Assembly (NCBI RefSeq): GCF_036850765.1
Contig: NC_089493.1
Location: 263,426,534 to 263,490,533, forward strand
DNA length: 64,000 nucleotides
Direction of reading: 5' to 3'
Source: Saccopteryx bilineata
Lineage: Eukaryota > Chordata > Mammalia > Chiroptera > Emballonuridae
Position 1 is the first letter of the stretch, and each line of letters begins with the position of its first letter. The translations under genes and the position numbers were made by a program. Positions 24,690 through 36,400 of this stretch are shown one piece after another. A model generated the notes under the pieces. That model was not told where the DNA came from, made no database searches, and worked only from the letters and a program-made list of their open reading frames with translations.

Positions 24690-25190
24690 TACCGCTGCCT
24701 GACTGACGGGGCCGGCCGTCCCTTCTCCCCGTCCCCCCTCCTTGGAGCCGCCGTAGAGGCTTCAAAGGGGAGGAAGTGGGCCCAGAGACCAGGCGGACCA
24801 ATCGCGGTCCCTAGGCTCGTCAGAAGTGGCTAATCAGAACTCGCCAGGGGGGTGGAGACTCAGGAGCTAAAGTGAGGCGATGGAAGGGAGGAGGACTAGA
24901 ACGGAGCTCTTGCCAACCGCCGAAGTTTCAGCATAGCTCGTCCAGTGCAGTCGCATCCAATCACACTGCTTAGGGCTGGGATGGAGCCAATCAGGCCCAG
25001 CCAGGAGGCGGGGACGCGGACGCTCAAATGAAATGAATAGGGGCCGAGAGGCCACAAGCCCCTGGGCCTTTTCGAATGAGGACCAAACGCAAACTAGATA
25101 CAGATGAGTGACTGTCAAGAAGGCCAATTAGATTCCCTAGAGGGAACTTGGTCCGACCTCTTCTCTGAGGGACGACTCTATCTACCAATA
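24690..25190 (-). promoter_or_regulatory. LRCH4: LRCH4 promoter, CpG-rich with several CCAAT boxes
   Basis: The exon 1 and upstream sequence is CpG-rich (ggggccggccgtcc, ggagccgccgtag). CCAAT occurs on the plus strand at 24798, 24957, 24987 and 25185. No TATA box is seen near the expected start, as in many housekeeping promoters. Confidence 0.6.
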
Positions 25191-26099
25191 GCATGGGCGT
25201 GAAGGCGGCTTTGTAGCTAAAGAGGGGCGGTGAGCTAGTACTTTCAGACTGAGGTAAAGAATGTGAACGGTGCTCACTGGTTGGGTTGGGAGCATTGCAG
25301 GGTAGAGTGTGCGAGCTGTGAGTGTTAAGGAGCGAGCCAGTTTCGAGGGCATGAGGTAGACCCGGGAGTACTAGGGGACGCCGAGACAAGTGTGCAGGGG
25401 GTCGTGTGGCAGATGGGACTGTGGAGACCATTCCGGCTACGGAGGCTGAGGCCCTGGGACAGTCTGTGCAGTCCCGCCGGGCGGCTTCCCAGAGCCTGAA
25501 AGTTCCCAGCTCAGTTTCTGGATGTAGGGTTCCCGAAACTCGGGAAATTCTCGAGAGCTGCCGCCCGGCCTGCCAGCGCAGCCAGAGGAGTGCGCCCTGG
25601 CAGGGATTGTGATAAGACTGGTGTTTTAGTCTAGAAGGGTCTCTCATCTAGAAACCCTCCATTTTACAAATGAGGAAACTGAGACGGAGAAAAGTGGATG
25701 AGGTGGCAGGAGCCAACAGCGAGGTGCTGATGGCTTGCACTGGAGCCCAGGCTTACCACTGTATCAGCTTTTACAGTTCTTGGGCTTTTTCTGTTTTCAC
25801 TCTCTTTGCCTCATGGGGTGAGATGGAGTGAATAAAGGGGACCCAGAAATGAGAGGAAGCTGACTATGCTTTTTCTGTCTGCTGAGAGATCTTCCATCCT
25901 TTTAGATGGCTTGAGGACCTAAGTAGTCCACCTCAGCATGTTAATAGTTGCCTAATAGTCACATCTTAGATGTTGACATTCCTAAACACTTACTGAATTA
26001 CTAAAATTCAACCCAAACCAGCTCTTTACTAGTCACTGTGAGTAAGGGAGTTTGATTGAATGGGTGACAGTCTGTTAGCCCAGTAAATCAATAAGTGTA
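25190..26099. other. Intergenic region between LRCH4 and FBXO24
   Basis: No splice-bounded coding exon is recognised. A long minus-strand open frame at 25024-25647 has no recognisable protein features. A MIR-like piece lies at about 25640-25760. Confidence 0.4.
25640..25760 (+). repeat. MIR-like fragment
   Basis: Contains ccattttacaaatgaggaaa followed by ctgaga, the usual MIR core. Confidence 0.65.
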
Positions 26100-26270
26100 G
26101 CCTGACCTGTGGTGGCACAGTGGACAAAGCATCAACCTGGAATGCTGAGGTCGCTGATTCAAAACTCTGGGCTTGTCTGGTCAAGGCACATATAGGAGTT
26201 GATGCTTCCTGCTCCTCCCCCCTTCTCTCTCTTTCTCTCACTCTAAAAATGAATAAAACCTAAAAACAAA
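26100..26270 (+). repeat. tRNA-derived SINE (short type)
   Basis: Head gcctgacctgtggtggca. Flanked by a duplicated ataagtgta (ending at about 26098 and starting again near 26272). Confidence 0.9.
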
Positions 26271-26572
26271 GATAAGTGTAATACTGTGCAGCTTAGGGCT
26301 AGCCGGCCAGTACTAGATTCCTTTGAGCCCCTGGAAGAGCCAGCTACTCCCATATTTATTGGTGTAGGTCTGCCTGCCGGGACAGACACAACCCCAACTC
26401 CTGTTTCTCTTCATAAATATCTCTCCACAACCCCATACACACACCATAAGACTAAGTCTTAGACTCTGGGAGATAACCTAAACTTCTAGAGTAAATCTAG
26501 CCCTTTCTTCTACCACAGTAAGTTGCCCTTCATACATACATACAATGATGTTACTAACCCAGGAAAGCAGTC

Positions 26573-26938
26573 TATTTTTTTGTATTTTTCTGAAGTTGGA
26601 AAAGGGGAGGCAGTCAGACTCTCGCATGCGCCCTACCGGGATCCACCCGGCATGCCCACCAGGGGGCGATGCTCTGCCCATCTGGGGCGTTGCTCTGTTG
26701 CAACCAGAGCCATTCTAGCACCCGAGGCAGAGGCCATGGAGCCATCCTCAGCGCCCGGGTCAACTTTGCTCCAACGGAGCCCTGGCTGTGGGAGGGGAAG
26801 AGAGAGACAGAGAGGAAGGAGAGGGGGAGGGGTGGAGAAGCAGATGGGCGCTTCTCCTGTGTGCCCTGGCCGGGAATCAAACCCGGGACTCCTGCATGCC
26901 AGGCCGATGCTCTACCACTGAGCCAACCGGCCAGGGTC
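26573..26938 (-). repeat. Long tRNA-derived SINE (ggttggctcag type), antisense
   Basis: Runs from a T-rich tail through cgcatgcgccctaccggg and ccagggggcgatgctctgcc to the complement of a tRNA-like head (gctctaccactgagccaacc). The same element occurs at 39342, 47133, 49497 and 58113. Confidence 0.92.
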
Positions 26939-27470
26939 AGCAATCTGCTTTTGGATGTGTTTTTCATGAGACTAAAAAGTTTGTGCTGAATTGTTTATAC
27001 TTTCTTCTGGTGCATGCTTTTGTGAGATAGATGGTCATTAGCAGCGTCACCTTCCCCCTCTTATTTATTTATTTATTTTTTTTATTTTTATTTTTTGGAG
27101 TTTATACTCTAGCTACAAATCCCCTGGCCTGGCCTGCTGAGATAGGAAGAATTCACCAGTGTTTCTCTCTACAGAGTTATTGCTAAAAGGGCCTCAAGTG
27201 GAAAAACCTACCACTACTGCCTGAAACTAAAGGCCTCATCTCCCAGGAATTCATACTGTATTTCTCCTGTAAAATACATATCCCATGAGGGCTCAAGCTA
27301 AGCTAGAACCAAGGAGCTGTCTGAGAGAAAATCCCTAGCAAGGTTGGGGAAAATAGGTCACAGTGGCTAGGCAGTGAGGTCACAGAGAGGTTTGTCTGCT
27401 CCAGACTCCATGAGGGAGGGGCCTAGGAGGCAGTGGGGCCTCAGAAGGTCCCCAGGCCCAGGCAGGGGAC
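26939..27470. other. FBXO24 upstream region
   Basis: A TTTATT-rich simple repeat lies at about 27058-27098. The rest probably holds the FBXO24 promoter and 5' UTR; no TATA box or CpG island is obvious. Confidence 0.4.
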
Positions 27471-30400
27471 ATGGTGTGGGAAAGGCAGCAGGGACGGGGG
27501 TCAAGACAGGTGTCTAGGGGCCTGAAGAGATGAGGACAGGAACAGGGCGAGGGCAGTCAGGATGGTGAGGAGAAGCAGGAAACAGAAGCTGCAAAAACTT
27601 TCTGGGCTATACAAACTGGAGGATGGGCTCAGGTTGAGGGGAGGGCAAGGCAAGGGAAGGGCAGAAGAGGGACAGCAAGAGATCTGGGGAAGGATTACTT
27701 GGAAAAATTAGACCAAGGAACAAGGCAGATAGGGAGACGTAACCCATGGACATAGAAAGATGGGAGCATTTGACAACACAGAGCTAGAAGATGGAGCTAC
27801 GAGCCCCGAAGATAGCAGTTAATGAAAGACAGGCTGAGAGAAGGAAGAAAAAGAGGCATGATCCTCATGCAACCCCTGTGCTCCCCTTTATTCTTGGGTA
27901 GGTGAAGCGGAGCTGCCCTTCATATGGCCCGGAGCCTGAAGGTGAAGAGAAGAAGGGAAGAGGGAACCCTATTTCTGTTCAGTTGTTCCCCCCAGAGCTG
28001 GTGAGTCCTTGAGGAGGGGGAGGTATTAAGAATAAAGGACTGGGGGCCAGGCCACTGAGGGCCCCCGATGACCCCTGCTTCTTCCTGCCTGCCCCTCCAG
28101 GTGGAACATATCATCTCATTTCTCCCAGTCAAAGATGTAGTTGCCCTAGGCCAGACCTGCCACTACTTCCATGAAGTGTGCGATGCTGAGGGAGTATGGA
28201 GACGCATCTGTCGCAGGCTCAGTCCTCGCCTACGAGAGCAGGGTTCTGGGGTCCGACCCTGGAAGAGAGCTGCCATTCTTAACTGTACACCTTCCCCAGA
28301 ACCTCCAGTTCTCTTTGCCTCTGTCCTACCTTATTCTGGGATCCTTCCTGCTCCATAAAGTTGCCTGATGACTGCAGCATTCCCAGTCAACCTTCCAGGG
28401 CCCCTTTCTCTGGAAGAAACTTAGATTCAAACATGCCATCGAGTATTTCAAGTCTCTAGAGCCACCTGATGATAGATGTCCCACCCAGAGCCCCCATTAT
28501 AGCATCCCTGCCATGTCTCCTTCCGTATTCAAGCTTTCTTCCAAATCTTACCCTAGAGACATCTTCCACTTCCCAAAACTTTTGTTTTCCCTCCTGTAAA
28601 CCAGGATTTCTCAGCATGTCACTACTGAGGTTTTGGACCAAATAATTCTTTGAAGTGAGGGAATGTCCTGTGCATTATAAGATGTTTAGCTGTATCCCTG
28701 GACTCTACCTACTAGATGTCAGTGGATAGATTGGGAGGGCTTCCCTGGGAGCCCCTATCCACTTACTCCTTCTCACATACTAGAGATTAAGGGAGATCCA
28801 GATAGCAGATCCAGAGGTATTGATGAGGGAGGGCTACTGGTCTTTCTGCGTCATTACTTTTCACTCCTCTTTCTTCTTTACTCCTCTGCTTCTTTTCTAT
28901 GTATTTATTACTATATTTCCCTTGATGCCTTTGATGCAAGTTTGGACCAAAGAAGTGCTCACTTAGAAGCATGTTTATGACCCTGGGCTGAGGTGGGCCG
29001 GGAAACAAATATTCAGAATCGGGTTTAATTAAGAATATCCTCTAAGCTTTCCATATATCCTTGGAAGGGGTCTGTTTCCCAGTCCTGGGGATGGAGAGGA
29101 GCTAAATAGCAGGGTGAATGAGAAATCTTGTTTGCCCGAGGTCTGATTCATCTCATTTGTGTCATTCCAATCCCTTGAACCTTCCCTGTCCTTCCCTTCT
29201 CCAGACACGAAAGGCCTGTATTTCCAGGCATTTGGGGGCCGCCGCCGCTGTCTCAGCAAGTGTGTAGCTCCTCTGCTATCCCATGGCTACCGCCGTTTCT
29301 TGCCCACCAAGGACCATGTCTTCATTCTCGACTATACGGGGACGCTCTTCTTCCTCAAAAATGCCCTGGTCTCTTCCACCCTTGGTCAGATCCAGTGGAA
29401 GCGAGCCTGTCGCTATGTTGTATTGTGTCGAGGAGCCAAGGATGTGAGTAGCAGAACTCTAGCAGCTAAGAACCCACCAAGCCTCCAGGGGCCCTCATCA
29501 TTCTTGGGGTGTCCTCCTCAGGACAGCTGTCTTCCCATATCAGAAACTGGAGAATAAGCCCCCATTTTCCAGCTTTGTACCCAAGTATCTCATCTCTCAA
29601 CTCAGCCTCATCCCACTCCAAGCCTTTGTCTTTTCATACAGTTTGCCTCAGACCCAAGATGTGACACAGTTTATCGTAAATACCTCTATGTCCTGGCCAC
29701 TCGGGAGCAGCTAGAAGTGGTAGGCACAACTGGCAGCCGTGCCTGTGACTGTGTCGAGGTCTACCTGCAGTCCAGTGGGCAACGGGTCTTCAAGATGACC
29801 TTCCACCACTCCATGAGCTTCAAACAGATTGTGCTGGTTGGTCAGGAGACTCAGCGGGCTCTACTGCTCCTCACAGGTGTGGCTTCAAGCAGTGGTTTGC
29901 AAATTGTTTTCTGCACATTCTTCAGGACCTGCTACAGGAGATGAGGAAGGAGGCCTCTCACACAGGGTTCTGCATGCCATCGCAATCCCAACAGCTCTTC
30001 ATCTGTCTGTCTCCTAGACTAAAATTCTGCATATTTCATATGAGTAAAGGGCCCCACTTTAAGTTCTAATCTCCCCAACCTCCACTGCCAGGTGCCTCAC
30101 TTTAAACCCCAAACTGAACCCCTATTTTCTCAATGTTTCCTATACTTAACCACACTCTCAAGCCTGAGACCTTCTGGATTTCTTAATGCTATGTAGGCCC
30201 TGAATCCCCAGACATCATTCCCAATATTCAGACTGGATTCTGCCAAATATAGGTTTTCTCTCCATTCATCTCACACTGAAGGACTTCCCTGATTTATTTT
30301 TGATGGTAAGGAGCTGGAATCTGGGAAACTTAAGGTCATTCTTATTTCATCTCTATCATTTTTCTTCCAAGCCCAGTCTAGGGTAGTAAACATTTCGTCC

Positions 30401-33400
30401 CGGTAGCTTGGGGTTCTAATGGGAAGTTAATGCAGATATTGGAGAGTCCCTTCCCCCACATAATTGTCTGCCTCCCCATCTCCCAGAGGAAGGAAAGATC
30501 TACTCTTTGGTAGTGAATGAAACCCAGCTGGACCAACCACGCTCCTACACAGTTCAGTTGGCCCTGAGGAAGATGTCCTATTGCCTGCCTCACCTGCGTG
30601 TGACCTGCATGGCTTCCAACCAGAGCAGTACTCTCTATATTACAGGTGAGAACTACTTCCCAGACTCCAGCCTTGGACAGATCTTCCAGATACAGACAAC
30701 ACCACCCCTGATCCTTAGTCCAGCTCTATGGTGGACTCCTAGGGCATCCTAGTAAAATAATGATTGTATAAATTCCCAGACATCATAGCTGGTACATTTC
30801 CAGTGGGTGTGAGACTCCCCAGATCTTTCAGTGTTCATCCCAGGTGGGGCCTTATCCCTAGGAAATGGGTACCCAAAGCTGCGGAGCTGAGGGTACCTGA
30901 CCCCTCAGATGAGGGGGGAGTGTATTTCGAGGTGCATACCCCAGGGGTGTATCGTGATCTCTTTGGGACCCTTCAAGCCTTTGACCCCCTGGACCAGCAG
31001 ATGCCACTTGCTCTCTCACTGCCTGCCAAGGTAGGATCCTGGAGGGATGGGCAGATCAGAATGGGAGGGGCTTTAAGGGTTGAAAGGTTCCCAGGGTCTG
31101 AAATTGGAGCAGGAGTCAAATGAGAGAGAGGGCATCCAGAGAGAGGGGTGACAGAGAGGCAAGACCAAAAGAAACCAGCCAGGGATAAGCAGGTTGGTGG
31201 TTGGGAGGTTTTGCAGTTCAGAGTTTCTCTGGAGGGAACTGAATACCCATCTCCCCTTTCTATCTTACTCCCTAGATCCTATTCTGTGCTCTTGGCTACA
31301 ATCACCTTGGCTTGGTGGATGAATTTGGCCGAATCTTTATGCAGGGAAATAACAGATATGGGCAGCTAGGAACAGGGGACAAAATGGACCGAGGGGAACC
31401 CACACAGGTGAGAGATTGTTTCCCAGTAATTCTCTTCTTGATCCCCTTCCTCCAATTCCATGACCCTTGAATCTCCACTTCTCCAGTTTCCACAGAATCC
31501 ACTTTCTAGTCCCTTGGAGGGTAAGCCAACCAGTATATAATGCCCGTCGTATTTTGTGTCTTACCCAGGATTGACATTATGAGGTTTGTTCTATGCAGTG
31601 CATCCTGTAAGTGCAATAGGAATTTAGTGAATCAGGGAGATCTGCGTGGGCTGGAGTAACAAAAAGAGGTGAGATGTGAGCAGGGCCTAGTGGGTTAGAT
31701 AGGCTTCAGGTGGGGATAGGGAAAGGCATCTGTGTAATGAGGATGAGGACAAAGTTTGCATGTAACTGGAAGCGTGGAAAGACTGGCCTGACTAAAGGAA
31801 AGAGGGTATTTTGTAAATAGGTAGATACGAGGTGGTATAGCTATAGCTGCGTGTGAGCTTGGAGAGGTATAGATATGGGAAAGAGTCATTTTAGGTTCTG
31901 GAGCAGGAGAAGGCTACCCCCATGGGTGATTAAGAACAAGTCACCTGGCTGGAGTACACAGGAAGCTGCAAGTGAGAAGCCTACTGGGAGGCTATTGAGA
32001 CAGCAGCACTCGAGACAAGGGCCTGGAGCTGATACAGTGGCAGTGAGAATGGAAAGGAATGGATATGAGATGTTTTAAAAGGAAATGCCCTGGAAACTGA
32101 TTAGATGTGACCAGAGGGGTGTAGGACAAAGGTGGGTCTGGCAGTAGTTCCCTTGAAGAAAAATGGTATCAGCAACAAATGTGTTTGTTAGAAGGGGATG
32201 CTGCTTGGAGGAAAGGACATGAATCTAAACTTCTTTTCAGTGAGAGTAGAACCGTAAAATGGAAATAGGGGTGCAAACCTGGGTAGGAGCTGCCATTATA
32301 GGCAGAGGTAATAGAACAGTTGTCACTGACACAGGAGGCGTTCCCTCAAATGCCATGTCCCAAAAGCCATGGATACAGGAAGTTTTAAACAGAAGGAAGT
32401 GATTAATGGTGACACTAATAATAAAGGAATATACTATACTCATATGGAAAGATGGTCATGCCATATTTTCAGGTGGAAAAAAAATGTGTAAAATGGTTTA
32501 CATAGTATGATCCCATTTTTGTTTAAAAAGACAACTTATATGTAGAGGTGACCTTTGAACAGCACAGGGGTTAGAGACACCAACCTGACACGCAGTAAAA
32601 AATTCATGTATAATTTATGTTGGCCTTCCACATATTTTAATTAAAAATATAGTAGATGCTCAATCAACACAGGTTTCTCCTGCACAAATCCACTTATACA
32701 CAAAAAATTTTTTTTGAGAGAGAGATAGACAGACATTGTTCCACTAGCTGTGCACCCACTGATTACTTCTCACATGTGTCCTGAGCAAGGCTCAAACCAG
32801 CAAACTCGGGATGGACCCAGTGACTCCAGGATCAAACTGGCAACTCTAATACTCCAAGGTGATACTCTATTCACTGTGCCACCAGCCAGGACTACATGAA
32901 TTTTTTAAATCCACATATAAGTGGACCTATGTCTTAAATGTGGTTTATAAGTGTGCTAAGGTTGCCAGCTCAAAACCCTGGGCTTGCCTGGTCAAGGCAC
33001 AAATGGGAGTTGATGCTTCCTGCTCCTCCCCCCTTCTCTCTCCCTCTCCTCTCTAAAATGAATAAATAAAATCTTTTTTTTTTTTTTTTTTTTTTTTTTT
33101 TGGTTGTGAAGATTATCCCTGATCTTTATTTTCTTTGCCTTGAATATCTGTAATATATACAGTACATCACTGAATATATATTATTTTTTTTTTGAGTCTG
33201 CATTTTCTTTTTTTTTTTTATATTAATATTTTTTTATTAAATTTAATGCAGTGACATTGATAAATCAGGGTACATATGTTGAGAGAAAATATCTCTAGAT
33301 TATTTTGACATTTGATTGTGCTGTATACCCCTCCCGCAAAGTTAAATTGTCTTCTGTCACCTTCTATCTGGTTTTCTTTGTGCCCCTCCCCTCCCCTAAC

Positions 33401-36400
33401 CCCTCTCTCCTTCTTCACCCCCTCCCCCCTCCCCAACCCCCCCCCCCCCCCGCCCCTGTTGCCATCACATTCTTGTTCATGTCTCTGAGTCTCATTTTTA
33501 TGTCCCTTCTATGTATGGATTTATCTCAGTTTTTTTTCTGATTTACGTATTTCACTCCGTATAATGTTATCAAGGTCCATCCATGCTATTGTAAATGATC
33601 CGATGTCATCATTTCTTATGGCTGAGTAGTATTACATAGTATATATGTACCAAAGTTTTTTAATCCACTCGTCCTCTGACGGACACTTGGGCTGTTTCCA
33701 GATCTTCGCTATTGTGAACAATGCTGCCACAAACATGCGGGTGCATTTCTCCTTTTCGAGCCGTTCTATGGTGTCCTTGGGGTATATTCCTAAAAGAGGG
33801 ATAGCTGGGTCAAAAGGCGGTTCGATTTTCAGTTTTTTGAGGAATCTCCATACTGTTTTCCACAGTGGCTGCACCAGTCTGCATTCCCACCAGCAGTGCA
33901 GGAGGGTCCCCTTTTCTCCACATCCTCGCCAGCACTTATTCTGTGTTGTTTTGTTGATAAGCGCCATTCTGACTGGTGTAAGGTGATATCTCATTGTGGT
34001 TTTAATTTGCATTTCTCTAATGATTAGTAATGTTGAGCATTTTTTCATATGCCTATTGGCCATCTGTATGTCCTCTTTGGAGAAGTGTCTATTCATCTCT
34101 TTTGCCCATTTTTGGATTGCTTGTTTGTCTTCCTGGTGTTGAGTTTTACAAGTTCTTTATAAATTTTGGTTATTAACCCCTTATCAGACGTATTGTCAAA
34201 TATGTTCTCCCATTGTGTAGTTTGTCTTTTTATTCTGTTCTTGTTGTCTTTAGCTGTGCAAAAGCTTTTTAGTTTGATATAGTCCCATTTGTTTATCCTG
34301 TCTTTTATTTCACTTCCCCGTGGAGATAATCAGCAAATATATTGCTCCGAGAGATGTCGGAGAGCTTACTGCCTATGTTTTCTTCTAAGATGCTTATGGT
34401 TTCACGGCCTACATTCAAGTCTTTTATCCATTTTGAGTTTATTTTTGTGAGTGGTGTAAGCTGGTGATCTAGTTTCATTTTTTTGCAGGTAGCTGTCCAA
34501 TTTTCCCAACACCATTTGTTAAAGAGGCTGTCTTTACTCCATTGTATTTCCTTACCTCCTTTGTCAAATATCAGTTGTCCATAGAACTGTGGGTTTATTT
34601 CTGGGTTCTCTGTTCTATTCCATTGATCTATATGCCTGTTCTTATGCCAGTACCAGGCTGTTTTGGGTACAATGGCCTTGTAGTATAACTTGATATCAGG
34701 AAGTGTGATACCTCCCACTTTATTCTTCTTTTTTAAGATTGCTGAGGCTATTCGTGTCCTTTTTTGGTTCCATATAAATTTTTGGAATATGTGTTCTATA
34801 TCTTTGAAGTATGTCATTGGTATTTTAATTGGTATTGCATTGAATTTATAAATTGCTTTGGGTAATATAGACATTTTAATGATGTTTATTCTTCCTAACC
34901 ATGAGCACGGTATATGCTTCCACTTGTTAGTATCTTCCTTGATTTCTTTTATCAATGTTTTGTAATTTTCCGAGTACAAGTCTTTAGTCTCCTTGGTTAA
35001 GTTTACTCCTAGGTACTTTATTTTTTTGGTTGTAATTGTGAAGGGATTGTTTCCTTAATTTCTCTTTCTGACTGTTCATTGTTGGTGTATAAAAATGCTT
35101 CTGATTTCTGAGTATTGATTTTATATCCTGCCACTTTGCTGAATTTATTTATCAGGTCCAGTAGTTTTTTGACTGAGACTTTAGGGTTTTCTATATACAA
35201 TATCATATCATCTGCAAATAATGATAGTTTTACTTCTTCTTTTCCAACTTGAATGCCTTTTATTTCTTCTTCTTGTCTGATTGCTGTGGCTAGGACTTCC
35301 AGGACTATGTTAAATAAGAGTGGTGAAAGGGGGCACCCCTGCCTTGTTCCTGATCTTAAGGGTATTGCTTTTAATTTTTGCCCATTGAGTATGATGTTGG
35401 CTGTGGGTTTCTCATAGATGGCTTTTATCATGTTGAGGTATGTTCCCTGTATTCCCACTTTGCTGAGAGTTTTGATCATGAATGGGTGCTGGATTTTATC
35501 AAATGCTTTTTCTGCATCTATTGAAATTATCATATGGTTTTTCTCCTTCTTTTTGTTTATGTGATGAATCACATTGATTGATTTACGAATATTGTACCAG
35601 CCTTGCCTCCCCAGAATAAATCCCACTTGATCATGGTGTATGATTTTTTCCATATATTGTTGGATCCGGTTTGCTAATATTTTGTTGAGGATTTTAGCAT
35701 CTATATTCATCAGAGATATTGGCCTATAATTTTCTTTCTTTGTGTGGTCTTTGTCTGGTTTTGGAATCAGAATTATGCTCGCCTCATAAAAGGAGTTTGG
35801 AAGTCTTCCTTCCTCTTGAATTTTTTGAAATAGTTTGAGAAGGATAGGAGTTAGTTCTTCTTTGAATATTTGGTAGAATTCTGTTGTGAAGCCATCGGGC
35901 CCCGGACTTTTCTTTGTTGGGAGTTTTTTGATAACTGTTTCGATCTCCTTTGGTGTAATTGGTCTGTTTAAGTTTTCTGATTCTTCCAGATTGATTTTTG
36001 GAAGATTGTACGTTTCAAGGAATTTGTCCATTTCATCTAGGTTGTCTAGTTTTTTGGCATACAGTTCTTCATAGTATTTTCTTACAATATTTTGTATTTC
36101 TGTTGTGTCAGTTGTTATTTCTCCTCTCTCATTTCTAATTTTATTTATTTGAGTCCTCTCTCTCTTTTTCTTGGTGAGTCTACTTAAAGGTGCATCAATC
36201 TTGTTTACCTTTTCAAAGAACCAGCTCCTAGTTTCATTGATCTTCTGTATTGTTTCTTTAGCCTCTATGTCATTTATTTCTGCTCTGATCTTTATTATTT
36301 CCTTCCTTCTACTACATTTGGGCTTTACTTGCTGTTCTTTTTCTAATTCTTTTAGATGCAGGGTTAAGTTGTTTATTTGAGCTTTTTCTAGCTTCTGAAA

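Noticed and set aside
24676..24801. N-terminal extension of LRCH4 upstream of the chosen ATG
   Set aside because: The frame is open, but I find no ATG at its start (24801 reads TTG), and the family start MAAAVAAPL is at 24675.
25024..25647. 207-codon open frame on the minus strand between LRCH4 and FBXO24
   Set aside because: No recognisable domain, no support from splice structure and an unusual composition; most likely chance in GC-rich sequence.
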